64,000 nucleotides of DNA, taken from NCBI GenBank assembly GCA_003671275.1, contig QWPB01000061.1, positions 1 through 64,000 of the forward strand, in the 5' to 3' direction. The translations under genes and the position numbers were made by a program. The notes under the pieces are model-generated. The model did no database searches and was not told the DNA's origin. It saw only the letters and a program-made list of their open reading frames with translations. Numbering within the stretch: position 1 is the stretch's first letter; each line of letters begins with the position of its first letter. Positions 1 through 8,998 of the stretch are shown one piece after another. The stretch comes from Planctomycetota bacterium (GTDB lineage Bacteria > Planctomycetota > Planctomycetia > Planctomycetales > Planctomycetaceae).

Positions 1-1311
1 GGGGGGGGTGAGGGGACGACCGGCACGCTGTCGGACGATCTCCGGCGGCTGGGGTTTGAGCTGCAGCGTTTCAAGACGGGGACGCCGTGTCGGCTGAACG
101 GGCGGACGATCGACTTCCGCCAGCTCTCGGAGCAGCCGGGCGATGCCGATCCGGTGCCGTTCTCGTACCTGACCGACTCGATCACTGATCCGCAGATGCC
201 GTGCTGGTTGACCGAGACGAATCACGAGATCCACGAGCTGATCCGGGCGAACCTGCATCGGGCTCCGATGTACAGCGGGCAGATCCAATCGACCGGGCCG
301 CGCTACTGTCCGAGCATTGAAGACAAGGTCGTGCGGTTCGCCGACAAGACCTCGCACCAGATCTTTCTGGAGCCGGAAGGCCGCCACACGCACGAGTTCT
401 ACTGCAACGGAATCTCGACCAGCCTGCCGCGCGATGTGCAGGATCAGATGGTCCGCTCGATCAAAGGGCTCGAAAAAGCCGAGATCATGCGGTATGGATA
501 CGCGGTCGAGTACGACTTCGCCCCGCCGACCCAGCTCTTCCCCACGCTCGAAACCAAGCTCATTCCGGGCCTGTACTTCGCGGGCCAGATCAACGGGACG
601 ACGGGGTATGAGGAAGCTGCCGGGCAGGGATTGCTGGCTGGCATCAATGCGGTCCTCAAGATCAAAGGTCAAGAACCGCTGATTCTCGATCGCAGTCAGG
701 CCTACCTCGGCGTGATGGTCGATGATCTGGTCACGAAGGGCGTCGATGAGCCGTACCGGATGTTTACCTCACGGGCCGAGTTCCGGCTATTGCTGCGGCA
801 GGACAATGCTGATCGCCGGCTGACTCCGATTGGAGAGCGGATCGGACTGGCCAGCAGCGAGCGAGTTCGCCGCCACGTCGACTACGAGGCCGACCTCGCA
901 CGCGGGCTGGCCATGCTGGCCAAGCTCCGCCACCAAGGTCCCACCCTTGAAGAATGGCTCCGCCGTCCGGAGATGACGATCGAGTCGATCCGCGCGCTGT
1001 CGCCCGATGTGGCGGCGATGAACTTCTCGCCACGCGTCTGGGAACAGCTCGAAATCGAGGTCAAATACGCCGGGTATATCGAGCGGCAAGAGAAAGAGGT
1101 CGACCGCCAGATCAAGACCCAGGCGGTTCGTATTCCCGAAACGTTCGACTTCCGAGCGGCCCCCCAACTGCGGGCCGAGGCCCGCGAAAAACTCTCCCGC
1201 GTCCGCCCTCGCGATCTTGGCCAAGCCAGCCGCATCAGCGGGATTACCCCCGCCGATCTGGCGGTACTGTTGATGTATATCAAGGAGCCACAGCGGCTCA
1301 TCAGTGAGTAG
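1..1311 (+). CDS. mnmG: tRNA uridine-5-carboxymethylaminomethyl modification enzyme MnmG, 5'-truncated
   Basis: FAD-dependent subunit of the MnmE-MnmG complex, which puts the carboxymethylaminomethyl group on wobble uridine 34 of certain tRNAs in the cytoplasm. The reading frame is open from base 1, so the N-terminal part (about 170 residues, with the FAD-binding GxGxxG) lies outside the window. The visible part carries family-typical blocks: FKTGTP, MYSGQI, GPRYCPSIEDK, FLEPEG, NGISTSLP, FAGQINGTTGYEEA, SQAYLGVMVDDL and EPYRMFTSRAE, followed by the helical C-terminal tRNA/MnmE-binding domain. An internal GTG at 154 could open a frame but lies in conserved sequence and is not the start. The next gene begins about 250 bp downstream, so mnmG looks like the last gene of its unit. 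The identification is secure from the motif series. Confidence 0.97.
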   Translation, partial: GGGEGTTGTLSDDLRRLGFELQRFKTGTPCRLNGRTIDFRQLSEQPGDADPVPFSYLTDSITDPQMPCWLTETNHEIHELIRANLHRAPMYSGQIQSTGPRYCPSIEDKVVRFADKTSHQIFLEPEGRHTHEFYCNGISTSLPRDVQDQMVRSIKGLEKAEIMRYGYAVEYDFAPPTQLFPTLETKLIPGLYFAGQINGTTGYEEAAGQGLLAGINAVLKIKGQEPLILDRSQAYLGVMVDDLVTKGVDEPYRMFTSRAEFRLLLRQDNADRRLTPIGERIGLASSERVRRHVDYEADLARGLAMLAKLRHQGPTLEEWLRRPEMTIESIRALSPDVAAMNFSPRVWEQLEIEVKYAGYIERQEKEVDRQIKTQAVRIPETFDFRAAPQLRAEAREKLSRVRPRDLGQASRISGITPADLAVLLMYIKEPQRLISE

Positions 1312-1558
1312 CGGCTCCGGCTGGGGCGACCGAACGAATTCCGGGGTGGGTGAGGAAGTGGTCTCCGACACACGTGTCGCCAGATCCATTCGACAAACTC
1401 GGTATAATCGTCACGGACAATGCAAAGCCGACATCGTGGAGTGTTTCCTGCGTGACCGGGGTCATGGGGCGGTTCTATGCTCGTCGGGGGCATTGCCAAA
1501 ATGCAACGGCATCCTGCGATCTGGAACAGCCCGCGAGTACCCTGTCGGACGTGCATTG

Positions 1559-3169
1559 ATGAGTACCCTCACCCCACCCCCTATCGAGACTCGCGTGTCA
1601 GGCGGATCATTTCTCGAACATCGTGACCCGGACCTGTCGGTGCTTCAGGATCGCATCCCAGAACACTTGCGGCTGTCACGTCCGGCGATCGGCGTCATCA
1701 CTCTTCTGGCCTTACTGTTTCTGGTCACCAGTTATCAGCCGTTGCACTATTCCGATCTGTGGGGGCACCTGAGTTATGGCCGCTGGATCTGGGTCAATCA
1801 GGCCGTGCCGCGAGTGGAACCGTTGATGCCACTGGCCCATGGGGTTCCGTTTGTGGACACCGCATGGCTCAGTCAACTGACGGAGTTTGGTCTGGTCAAC
1901 CAGTTCGGGACAGCCGGGGGGCAATTCTTCTACGCCGGTTTAATCTCCGCAGCGTTTGCCTTCATTCTGGGAGCCGTCTATCGCCGGACGCAAAGCCTGC
2001 TCGCCGTGCTGGCGGCGTTCATCACATTTGGTGGGGGGGGATATCAGCAACTGCTGGTTGTGCGCCCCCAGTTGGCGGGGTTGGCGGCCTTCTGTCTGAC
2101 ACTGGTGATCGGTTCCTCCACGCTGGGGCGTAAGTGGCACTGGTGGGCGATTCCGCTGACGTTTGCCCTGTGGGGCAATATGCATGGGTCGTTTGTGGTT
2201 GGGATCGGCTTGCTGGGGTTGCTGGCTGTGGGGCGAATTTTCGATGTGATCTGGCGGACCGGAAAGCTGGGCGCGCCACTGCATGACAGCGTCTCATGGC
2301 GGTTGGTGCTGCTGACCCAGTTGGCTGCGACAGCCGTTCTGCTGAATCCATACGGGTTGCGAATCTATGCGGAGGCCCTGGCTGTCCCCCGCAATTTGAA
2401 CTTACAAGATCTCGTGGAGTGGGATGCCATGTCCCTGAAGATGAATCAGGGGCAGGCGGCTGCGGCGATCACGTTTGTTCTGTTTTTGATTTATCGGATG
2501 AGCCCCCGGCGAGTGACCTGCGGCGAGGTGCTGGCACTTACGACATTCGGACTGGCAGCATTGTGGACTTCACGGATGATGAACTGGTGGGCTCCTCTGG
2601 CAGCGTACTATGTCGGGGTGCATCTGGCGGCGATCTACTGGAAGAACTTTCACCGCCCGGTGGAGGCTCCTCGGCGTACCGGACTGAATAGTGTGCTTGC
2701 CGTCGGGCTGGTGTGGGTCTTTTTTGCCTACACCCCGTTTGGAGTCACGCTGCTGCATGGCCAGTCGAAAGACCCGACCGTGGCTGCCAAGAAGTTTCGC
2801 AATAGTGTGTCCCCGGAGACCCCTCTGGGCGTGACCAGTTACCTGCGGGAACATCCTCCCGTGGGACTCGTGTTCAACACCTACGAGTGGGGCGACTACC
2901 TGACCTGGGCCGGACCTCCGGGGATGCAGGTGTTCCTGAACTCTCATGCCCATCTTGTTCCCCGGGAAGTTTGGCTGGACTACATGCATATCTCCGGCGG
3001 CGGCTCCAACTGGGAAGCGAAGCTGAAGGCGTACTCTGTGAATACGGTCGTGGTGGATCGTCAGCGGCGGGGAAGCCTGATTCGAGCCATGGAACAGATG
3101 CCCGCTGACTGGAAGGCGGTTTACGAAGACGGTCTGGGGATTGTCTTCCAGCGGTCACAACCGCTGTAG
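1559..3169 (+). CDS. Polytopic GT-C-like membrane protein, function unknown
   Basis: Predicted inner-membrane protein of 536 residues with roughly ten hydrophobic segments between about residues 40 and 410, then a soluble C-terminal domain of about 120 residues. The first extracytoplasmic loop (DLWGHLSYGRWI, VPRVEPL, PFVDTAWLSQL) resembles the acidic first loop of GT-C glycosyltransferase-like proteins often annotated only as hypothetical membrane proteins. The tail (TYEWGDYLTW, VFLNSHAHLVP, VVVDRQRRGSL) fits the periplasmic domain seen in such proteins. I chose ATG 1559 because the frame upstream to 1304 overlaps mnmG and encodes no sensible signal or membrane segment. A glycosyl or polyprenyl-phosphate-sugar role is inference only. 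The next gene starts 61 bp downstream on the same strand and may be co-transcribed. Confidence 0.8.
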   Translation: MSTLTPPPIETRVSGGSFLEHRDPDLSVLQDRIPEHLRLSRPAIGVITLLALLFLVTSYQPLHYSDLWGHLSYGRWIWVNQAVPRVEPLMPLAHGVPFVDTAWLSQLTEFGLVNQFGTAGGQFFYAGLISAAFAFILGAVYRRTQSLLAVLAAFITFGGGGYQQLLVVRPQLAGLAAFCLTLVIGSSTLGRKWHWWAIPLTFALWGNMHGSFVVGIGLLGLLAVGRIFDVIWRTGKLGAPLHDSVSWRLVLLTQLAATAVLLNPYGLRIYAEALAVPRNLNLQDLVEWDAMSLKMNQGQAAAAITFVLFLIYRMSPRRVTCGEVLALTTFGLAALWTSRMMNWWAPLAAYYVGVHLAAIYWKNFHRPVEAPRRTGLNSVLAVGLVWVFFAYTPFGVTLLHGQSKDPTVAAKKFRNSVSPETPLGVTSYLREHPPVGLVFNTYEWGDYLTWAGPPGMQVFLNSHAHLVPREVWLDYMHISGGGSNWEAKLKAYSVNTVVVDRQRRGSLIRAMEQMPADWKAVYEDGLGIVFQRSQPL

Positions 3170-3230
3170 TCCCGGTTCCACTTCATGTGGATTCGTTCGT
3201 TCTCTTCCCGCGAACTTCGCGAGACCTGTC

Positions 3231-4499
3231 ATGTCCACCCGGCGTCCCAATCTCAAAACTGTCCTGCTGGTTCAGATGATTACCATGGGGGCGTTTGCCG
3301 CTGCATGGTTTACGGCCCAGCCATCCGCCAAGGCTCGCGTCGCGGAACAGCTGTGGTCCCGAGACGCCTTTGTCTCGGTGCCCGTGGATCGCAAGCAGCC
3401 GCTGCAAATCAGTCCGCTGTATGATCGCCCGGACTTGGTCAGCGAGGACGATCTGGCAGCTGTCCTGCGTCAGGTGCAGCCGAGATTTCCTCGCCAGTCG
3501 ATGAAACCAAACCATGTCGAGCACGCGCTGCGGACCTGGGGAGTGGGGGCCGAATTTCGTGATCCGACCGTTGTCTCCGGTCAGGAGATGGTCGAATTCC
3601 TGACCGACCATGAAAAGTTCCTGAACTCCTGGGGAGCCAAAACTCCTCCATTGCTGCAAGACCTGAGTACCGGAGTCAGCATTCGATTTGACCGCACCAA
3701 TGGGGCCAGTGTTCACCATGACCACTGGCTGGCCTGTCTGACGGAAGCGGGAATCGGTCTCAACACACCGGTCTATACCCCCGGGCGAAAGAACGCGACC
3801 ATCGCCATGGTCCTGGATCAGGCTCTGCGGGACTTTCGCCTGGATGAACGCGAGACCGAATGGACCGCACTGGCGTTCGCCTTCTGGATCGCACCGCAGA
3901 AAGAGTGGATCGGTGGGGATGGACGTGAATACTCCTTCGACCTGGTCTCCGAACGGTTGCGGCGGGGACAGAAAGAACTGGGCGTGTGCAGTGGGACGCA
4001 CCGCGTGTACTCCCTGATGGCGCTGGTTCGATTGGATGACGAGTACCACATCCTTTCACAGACTGAACGGCAGAATGCGTGGGGCTACCTGGAGTCGGTC
4101 CGCGATCGGATCACGGAATCTCAATTGCCCGACGGCCACTGGCCCAGCAACTGGCCCGATGGCAAATCCGCCGCCGAACGCCCCATCGTTAACGATTTGC
4201 GGCAGACTCTGATTGCCACGGGCCACCATATCGAATGGCTGTCGATCGCTCCGAAAGAACTGCATCCGCCCGAAGCAACGATCCGCCAGGGAATGAAGTG
4301 GATGATCGAGACCGTCAAGGCGATGCCTCAGCAGCAGGTGCTGGATAACTACACCTTTTGCAGCCATATCGGCAAGGCCGCTGCCATGTGGCGCAAGACC
4401 AGTCCGGAAGAATTCTGGGAAGCGTGGGAAGTGGACCACCCACCCGTCATCGCGCCGGTCACCACCGCACCGACTGCGACCTCGTCCGAAGTGCATTGA
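3231..4499 (+). CDS. Membrane-anchored protein with possible alpha/alpha-toroid fold, unknown function
   Basis: A 422-residue protein with one N-terminal hydrophobic stretch (VLLVQMITMGAFAAAWFTA, about residues 10-28) that should work as a signal anchor, leaving the bulk outside the cytoplasm. It is helical and contains SQLPDGHWPSNW at about residues 295-305, which fits the QW motif (Q-x3-G-x-W) of squalene-cyclase/prenyltransferase-like toroids. CSGTHRVYSLMALVRLDDEY and FCSHIGKAAAMWR would be further helix pairs. No catalytic DxDD motif is visible, so a cyclase reaction is not claimed. ATG 3231 was chosen because it places the hydrophobic segment at the N-terminus; the longer frame from 3141 overlaps the previous gene. 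It lies 61 bp after the polytopic membrane protein and 91 bp before the aminotransferase, so the three could form one unit. Confidence 0.7.
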   Translation: MSTRRPNLKTVLLVQMITMGAFAAAWFTAQPSAKARVAEQLWSRDAFVSVPVDRKQPLQISPLYDRPDLVSEDDLAAVLRQVQPRFPRQSMKPNHVEHALRTWGVGAEFRDPTVVSGQEMVEFLTDHEKFLNSWGAKTPPLLQDLSTGVSIRFDRTNGASVHHDHWLACLTEAGIGLNTPVYTPGRKNATIAMVLDQALRDFRLDERETEWTALAFAFWIAPQKEWIGGDGREYSFDLVSERLRRGQKELGVCSGTHRVYSLMALVRLDDEYHILSQTERQNAWGYLESVRDRITESQLPDGHWPSNWPDGKSAAERPIVNDLRQTLIATGHHIEWLSIAPKELHPPEATIRQGMKWMIETVKAMPQQQVLDNYTFCSHIGKAAAMWRKTSPEEFWEAWEVDHPPVIAPVTTAPTATSSEVH

Positions 4500-4590
4500 T
4501 CGGGATGTCTGATCGGAGCGGCCATGTTGGTCAGCGAATCCGCGGGCTGGTAATCTCACGACACCGGTTTCTCTTTCCCCGGATCGTGAC

Positions 4591-5835
4591 ATGCCCGTTC
4601 CACTCAGCCGCTTTGCCCGTTCCCTGACCAACGAGTCCGCGTTCAGCGTGCTTGCGATTGCCAAGGCCCTGAAGGCACGGGGCAAAGACGTTGTCGAACT
4701 CGAAATCGGCGACAGCCCGTTCGAGACGCCTGCCGCAGCCAAGGCCAGTGGAATCAGCGCGATTCAGGCCAATCAGACGCACTACTGCCCCTCTCCCGGG
4801 CTACCCGAATTCCGGCAGGCTGCCGCGGCTTTTGTGAAGCAGGAATTCGGCATTCCCGTCGGGCCGGAGAATATCGCTGTGGGGCCGGGGGCCAAAATCT
4901 TCGAGCAGTTTTTCTGCGAGGCTTTCCTTGAACCGGACGACAGCGTGCTGGTCTTCAGCCCGCAGTTCCCGACCTATGCCCCGAACATTCACCGTCGCGG
5001 GGCCCGGATGGTGACCAGCGACCTGAAACAGTCGCACCAGTTCCGCCCCGAAATTGCGGCCATTGAAAAGTTTCTGACGACCGAGAAGCAGCCGAAGGCC
5101 ATCTTCCTCAACTCGCCCCACAACCCGACGGGGGGGGTCACTACCGAGCAGGATCTGCGAGACATTGCCGATCTGATCCGGGGCAAGAACATCGCGGTCT
5201 TCAGCGACGAGCCGTACTGCCACATGGTCTGGGAGGGACAGCACCACTCTCTCCTGGCCCAGCCGGGGATGATAGACCAGTGCCTGGCCGCGTACACCTT
5301 CAGCAAGTCGTACAGCATGAGCGGATGGCGGCTGGGGTTCGCGGTGGCCAGTGCCGAAGTCACCGAAGCCATTGGAAAAATGATTAATACCTCGGTCTCC
5401 TGTACTCCGCCGCTCGTTCAGATGGCGGGACTCAACGCCCTCACACGTGAACGGACCGAACGTGACCGACAGATGGGTCTGTTTCACGAGAAGGTCCAGT
5501 TGCTGACCGCCGGGCTCAGTCAAATCGAGGGTTTTCAGACACTGCCCCCGGCTGCGACGTTCTATGTTTTTCCGAACGTCATGGCCATCTGCCAGCGACT
5601 GAAGATCACCAGCCACGGCCTGGCGATGTATCTGCTGGAAGGAGCCGATGACCAGTTCGGCGTTGCTTGCCTGGGCGGAGAGTGTTTCGGTGCTGCCGGT
5701 GCCGGGTTCCTGCGGTTCAGCTGCGCCGAGCCGAATGAGCGTCTCCAACAGGCGATCGATTTCATCTCCGTGGCGCTGGGACGCCGCGACCGGATTGATG
5801 CGTACCTGGCCACGCATCCGCACTATCGACTCTGA
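4591..5835 (+). CDS. Pyridoxal-phosphate-dependent class I/II aminotransferase
   Basis: Fold-type I aminotransferase of 414 residues, close to the usual 390-420. The pyridoxal-phosphate lysine is Lys239 in TFSKSYSMSGWRLGF. FLNSPHNPTGG holds the conserved Asn-Pro-x-Gly that contacts the cofactor, and FSDEPYCHMVW carries the aspartate/tyrosine pair. The C-terminal GxGFLRFSCA provides the arginine expected to hold the substrate carboxylate. The amino-acid substrate cannot be fixed from sequence: aspartate aminotransferase-like or an alanine/aromatic aminotransferase are both possible. ATG 4591 follows a GGA-containing leader (CCCCGGATCGTGAC) and starts just before the conserved N-terminal segment. 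The gene is last in a three-gene plus-strand run and converges on miaA. Confidence 0.92.
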   Translation: MPVPLSRFARSLTNESAFSVLAIAKALKARGKDVVELEIGDSPFETPAAAKASGISAIQANQTHYCPSPGLPEFRQAAAAFVKQEFGIPVGPENIAVGPGAKIFEQFFCEAFLEPDDSVLVFSPQFPTYAPNIHRRGARMVTSDLKQSHQFRPEIAAIEKFLTTEKQPKAIFLNSPHNPTGGVTTEQDLRDIADLIRGKNIAVFSDEPYCHMVWEGQHHSLLAQPGMIDQCLAAYTFSKSYSMSGWRLGFAVASAEVTEAIGKMINTSVSCTPPLVQMAGLNALTRERTERDRQMGLFHEKVQLLTAGLSQIEGFQTLPPAATFYVFPNVMAICQRLKITSHGLAMYLLEGADDQFGVACLGGECFGAAGAGFLRFSCAEPNERLQQAIDFISVALGRRDRIDAYLATHPHYRL

Positions 5836-5930
5836 CACCGGGTGCGGGCTGAGCGGGTCAGGGGCTGTTCAACCTTTCGAGGCCCTCACGGGTGGGCCCG
5901 GTTCCGGCGTCACGCCGATACCCAAGCGAT

Positions 5931-5948
5931 GTCTGGGCATCCCGCGAA
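5931..5948 (+). repeat. Intergenic stem-loop repeat, copy A
   Basis: The core CCCAAGCGATGTCTGGGC lies in the 194 bp spacer between the convergent aminotransferase and miaA genes. The same core with one or two changes recurs at 28320-28341, 30359-30380 and, inverted, 54166-54191, always outside genes. This copy has lost the left arm of the stem seen in the other copies. The rest of the spacer shows no gene. Confidence 0.55.
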
Positions 5949-6029
5949 ACGCCGCTGGTCGCCATTCCGCAATGGCAATCACGCCGCTCACTGTTGACGG
6001 TTCGGAAGCGGTGTTCGGCTTGCGATACC

Positions 6030-6980
6030 TCACGATACCGAATTCCACACCGCCAGAACTTGAGCGGCAACGGACTCCGCTGGTTCCGTCCCGGCGATAT
6101 CGATCGGGGTCAGCTCTTCCAGATTGCGAAACCAGGTGCACTGCCGTTTGGCGAACTGCCGGGTGCGGGTCTTCAGCTCGCGGACAGCGTCAGCCAGGGG
6201 CACGCCAGCTTCCTGGTGGGCGAGAATCTCCTTGTAACCCAACGCTTGCCGAGCGGTTCGCCCCAGCCCTTCCGGGGCCTGACGGAGCTGATCCACCTCC
6301 TGAACCAATCCGTCGGCGAGCATCTGATCGACACGGGAGTCGATTCGCTGATGCAGGATGTCTCGCGGGGGGTTGAGCCAGTGAACGTAACGAGGCCGCT
6401 CCTCAAGGGGGAGCGGTTGTTCCTGATGGCTCTCGGAAGCGGTTCGCCCGGTCAGTGCCTGGATCTCCAGGGCGCGAATCACCCGTCGCTGGTCATGGGG
6501 GTGCAATCGCTGGGCGGTCGCGGGGTCGATTGCCGCCAATTGAGCGTGCAGAGCGATCGCTCCCTGCTGGCGGGCATACAGTTCCCACTGTCGCCGCAGC
6601 TCCCAGTTCGCGGACGGTCCTTCAAACACTCCCCGCAACAGCGACCGCAGATAAAGTCCCGTCCCCCCGATGAACAGGGGAATTCGCCCCCGTGACAGGA
6701 TCTCTTCGCAGGCGGTGAGGGCCGCAGCTATGAATTCAGCGGTCGAGAACTCTTCGCCCGGATGGCGGATATCCAGCAGATGATGGGGTGCCCGTGCCCG
6801 TTCGGCTGCGGTCGGTTTGGCAGTGCCGATGTCCATCCCGCGAAAGACCGTCATCGAGTCCAGGCTGATAATCTCCGCGGAGATCTGTTCGGCGATTCGG
6901 ATCCCGACCGCAGTCTTGCCGCTGGCTGTGGGGCCCGCCAGAAAACGGCATTGTTTCAGAATCGAACCGGGAAATCGCAT
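6030..6980 (-). CDS. miaA: tRNA dimethylallyltransferase MiaA
   Basis: Transfers a dimethylallyl group from DMAPP to N6 of adenosine 37 in tRNAs reading codons that start with U. It has 316 residues, the normal family length. The P-loop is AGPTASGKTAVG (about residues 15-26), followed by the substrate-binding ISLDSMTVFRGMDIGTAKPT, HHLLDIRHP and FIGGTGLYLRSLLRG. The C-terminal tRNA-binding region has RRVIRALEI, GYKEI and RTRQFAKRQCTWFR. ATG 6980 directly precedes the P-loop strand. It is divergent from cstA, with a 166 bp shared upstream region. The identification is secure. Confidence 0.96.
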   Translation of the reverse strand: MRFPGSILKQCRFLAGPTASGKTAVGIRIAEQISAEIISLDSMTVFRGMDIGTAKPTAAERARAPHHLLDIRHPGEEFSTAEFIAAALTACEEILSRGRIPLFIGGTGLYLRSLLRGVFEGPSANWELRRQWELYARQQGAIALHAQLAAIDPATAQRLHPHDQRRVIRALEIQALTGRTASESHQEQPLPLEERPRYVHWLNPPRDILHQRIDSRVDQMLADGLVQEVDQLRQAPEGLGRTARQALGYKEILAHQEAGVPLADAVRELKTRTRQFAKRQCTWFRNLEELTPIDIAGTEPAESVAAQVLAVWNSVS

Positions 6981-7146
6981 GGCAGTTCACCGAAGAGAAA
7001 AGTCCCACGGGGACGGAGTATCGGACTCGTCCCGGCCCGTCGCAAGGCGGCAGCCAGTCCCCTTTTGGTTGTGGATACGATATCCTGCAAGGATCGGTCA
7101 TTCAGGACCGTATTCCCATTTTCGCTGCCCCAGCGGAGCCCTCTTG

Positions 7147-8946
7147 ATGAACATGCTCCAGATTATCCTTGGTTCTGCCGCCCTGTTGACGGTGGCGTAC
7201 TGGACCTATGGGCCGATACTGGTTCGATTGTTGCGACTCGATCCCCAGGCAACGACCCCCGCAGTCGAGATGCGGGATGACGTTGATTACGCCCCATTGG
7301 CTCCCAACGAATTGCTCAGCCAGCACTTCTCGGCCATCGCAGCTGCCGGACCGATTGTCGGGCCGATTCTGGCGGGGGCCATGTTTGGGTGGCTGCCAGC
7401 GCTGATCTGGATACTGGTCGGGGCCATACTGGTGGGGGGCGTGCATGACTTTACCGCACTCGTCGCATCGATCCGGCATAAGGCACTCTCGATCGCGGAG
7501 GTTGTCCGCGACCACATGAGCCGCCGAGCCTTTCTGTTGTTTCTGAGTTTTGTGTGGCTGGCACTGGTCTACATCATTGTGGCGTTTACGGACATCACCG
7601 CAGCCTCGTTCATCGGGACGCAGACATTGGAAAACGGGGACAAGGTCTCCGGAGCCGGGATCGCCTCCTCCTCGCTGATGTATCTGGCATTGCCCATCAT
7701 CATGGGATTGGCGATGCGGTTCGGCAAACTGTCAGTCAACAAGGCGACCGTGATCTTCCTCCCGCTCGTTGGTCTGGCCATCTGGGGCGGACAGTATCTG
7801 CCCTTGGACATGGCCCAGCTGCTGCAAACCGTTGTTCCGACCGCCGACGACAAAATGGCCCACAAGGCGTGGGACGTGCTGCTGTTGGGGTATTGCTGCG
7901 TTGCCTCTGTCGTGCCGATGTGGCTGCTGTTGCAGCCGCGAGGCCATCTGGGTGGCTATTTCCTGTATGTGGCTTTGGGGGCCGGGGCGATTGGCCTATT
8001 GCTGGGTTCTCCATCGATCGAGTACCCGGCGTTTAACGGCTGGGAAGTCAACGGCCAGACACTGTTCCCCGTGTTGTTTATCACGATCGCGTGCGGAGCC
8101 TGCTCGGGTTTCCACTCGCTGATCGCATCGGGGACGACCTCGAAACAGCTGCGAGTCGAGACCGATGCCAAGCTGATCGGCTACGGGGCCATGCTGCTGG
8201 AAGCGATGGTGGCCATCGTTTCGCTGAGCTGTGTGATGATCTTGACCAAGGATGCTCCGCTCTTGAAGTCACCGCAGCCGAACCTGATCTACGCTCAGGG
8301 GATCGGCACGTTGCTGGAGAAGTTCGCCGCTGCCGCGCGGGGAGTCGGGATTCCGATTCACCTCTCCGCCCAGCTGGTGGTGTCGTTCGCCCTGATGGCC
8401 TTTACGACGTTTGTGTACGACACGCTCGATGTCTGTACGCGGCTGGGACGGTACATCATTCAGGAACTGACCGGCTGGAAAGATGCCAAGGGGCGCTGGC
8501 TGGGAACAGGTCTGACAGCCGGGGTGCCGGCCTTCTTCGTGATGCAGTCGCTGTCCGATAAGGATGGCAACCCGCTGCCGCTGTGGAAGGCCTTCTGGGC
8601 CTTGTTCGGAGCCAGTAATCAACTGCTGGCCGCGTTGACGCTGCTGGGTGTTACGGTGTGGTTGTGGCGAACCCGGCGACAGGTGTGGGTGCTGTTCGTC
8701 ACCGGGATTCCGACCGTCCTGATGTATACGATGAGCATCTGGGCTCTGGTTCGAATGATCGCCAGCGACTACCAGAAGGTGCAGGAGACCAATCCACAGC
8801 CGATCACTTATGTCCTGCTGGGAGTTTCTTCATTACTGGTGGTGCTCGCCCTGGCGATGCTGGTCGAGGCGTACCTGGCTCTGACTCGTACGGACAAGAG
8901 CCATCCGCAGTCGCAGGCGTCAGCTCCCAGTCTGGCTGCTGGCTGA
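7147..8946 (+). CDS. cstA: Carbon starvation protein CstA family, peptide/pyruvate transporter
   Basis: Polytopic inner-membrane protein of the CstA family, whose members take up peptides or pyruvate under carbon limitation. The first part carries the family signature: DYAPL, LSQHFSAIAAAGPIVGPILAGAMFGWLP, GGVHDFTALVASIRHKALSIAEV and FTDITAASFIG. Later come ACGACSGFHSLIASGTTSKQL and TFVYDTLDVCTRLGRYI, also family hallmarks, and about 15 hydrophobic segments in all. At 599 residues it is nearer the short CstA type than the roughly 700-residue E. coli protein. ATG 7147 was chosen because the longer frame from 6817 runs back through the miaA promoter region and is not hydrophobic. No regulator is adjacent. 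The next gene follows after 52 bp and may be co-transcribed. Confidence 0.93.
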   Translation: MNMLQIILGSAALLTVAYWTYGPILVRLLRLDPQATTPAVEMRDDVDYAPLAPNELLSQHFSAIAAAGPIVGPILAGAMFGWLPALIWILVGAILVGGVHDFTALVASIRHKALSIAEVVRDHMSRRAFLLFLSFVWLALVYIIVAFTDITAASFIGTQTLENGDKVSGAGIASSSLMYLALPIIMGLAMRFGKLSVNKATVIFLPLVGLAIWGGQYLPLDMAQLLQTVVPTADDKMAHKAWDVLLLGYCCVASVVPMWLLLQPRGHLGGYFLYVALGAGAIGLLLGSPSIEYPAFNGWEVNGQTLFPVLFITIACGACSGFHSLIASGTTSKQLRVETDAKLIGYGAMLLEAMVAIVSLSCVMILTKDAPLLKSPQPNLIYAQGIGTLLEKFAAAARGVGIPIHLSAQLVVSFALMAFTTFVYDTLDVCTRLGRYIIQELTGWKDAKGRWLGTGLTAGVPAFFVMQSLSDKDGNPLPLWKAFWALFGASNQLLAALTLLGVTVWLWRTRRQVWVLFVTGIPTVLMYTMSIWALVRMIASDYQKVQETNPQPITYVLLGVSSLLVVLALAMLVEAYLALTRTDKSHPQSQASAPSLAAG

Positions 8947-8985
8947 GCGGAATCGACATCTCGCAGACCATTTCTCATCGGGCTG

Positions 8986-8991
8986 AGGAGG
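8986..8991 (+). promoter_or_regulatory. Shine-Dalgarno AGGAGG fixing a GTG start
   Basis: A perfect AGGAGG lies 7 nt before GTG 8999 and decides this non-ATG start for the following gene. Most other genes in the window have only weak GGA or GAG elements, so this one is unusually strong. Confidence 0.75.
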
Positions 8992-8998
8992 CCCTGCC

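Noticed and set aside
4801-5838. 345-codon minus-strand frame
   Set aside because: Antisense shadow of the aminotransferase gene.
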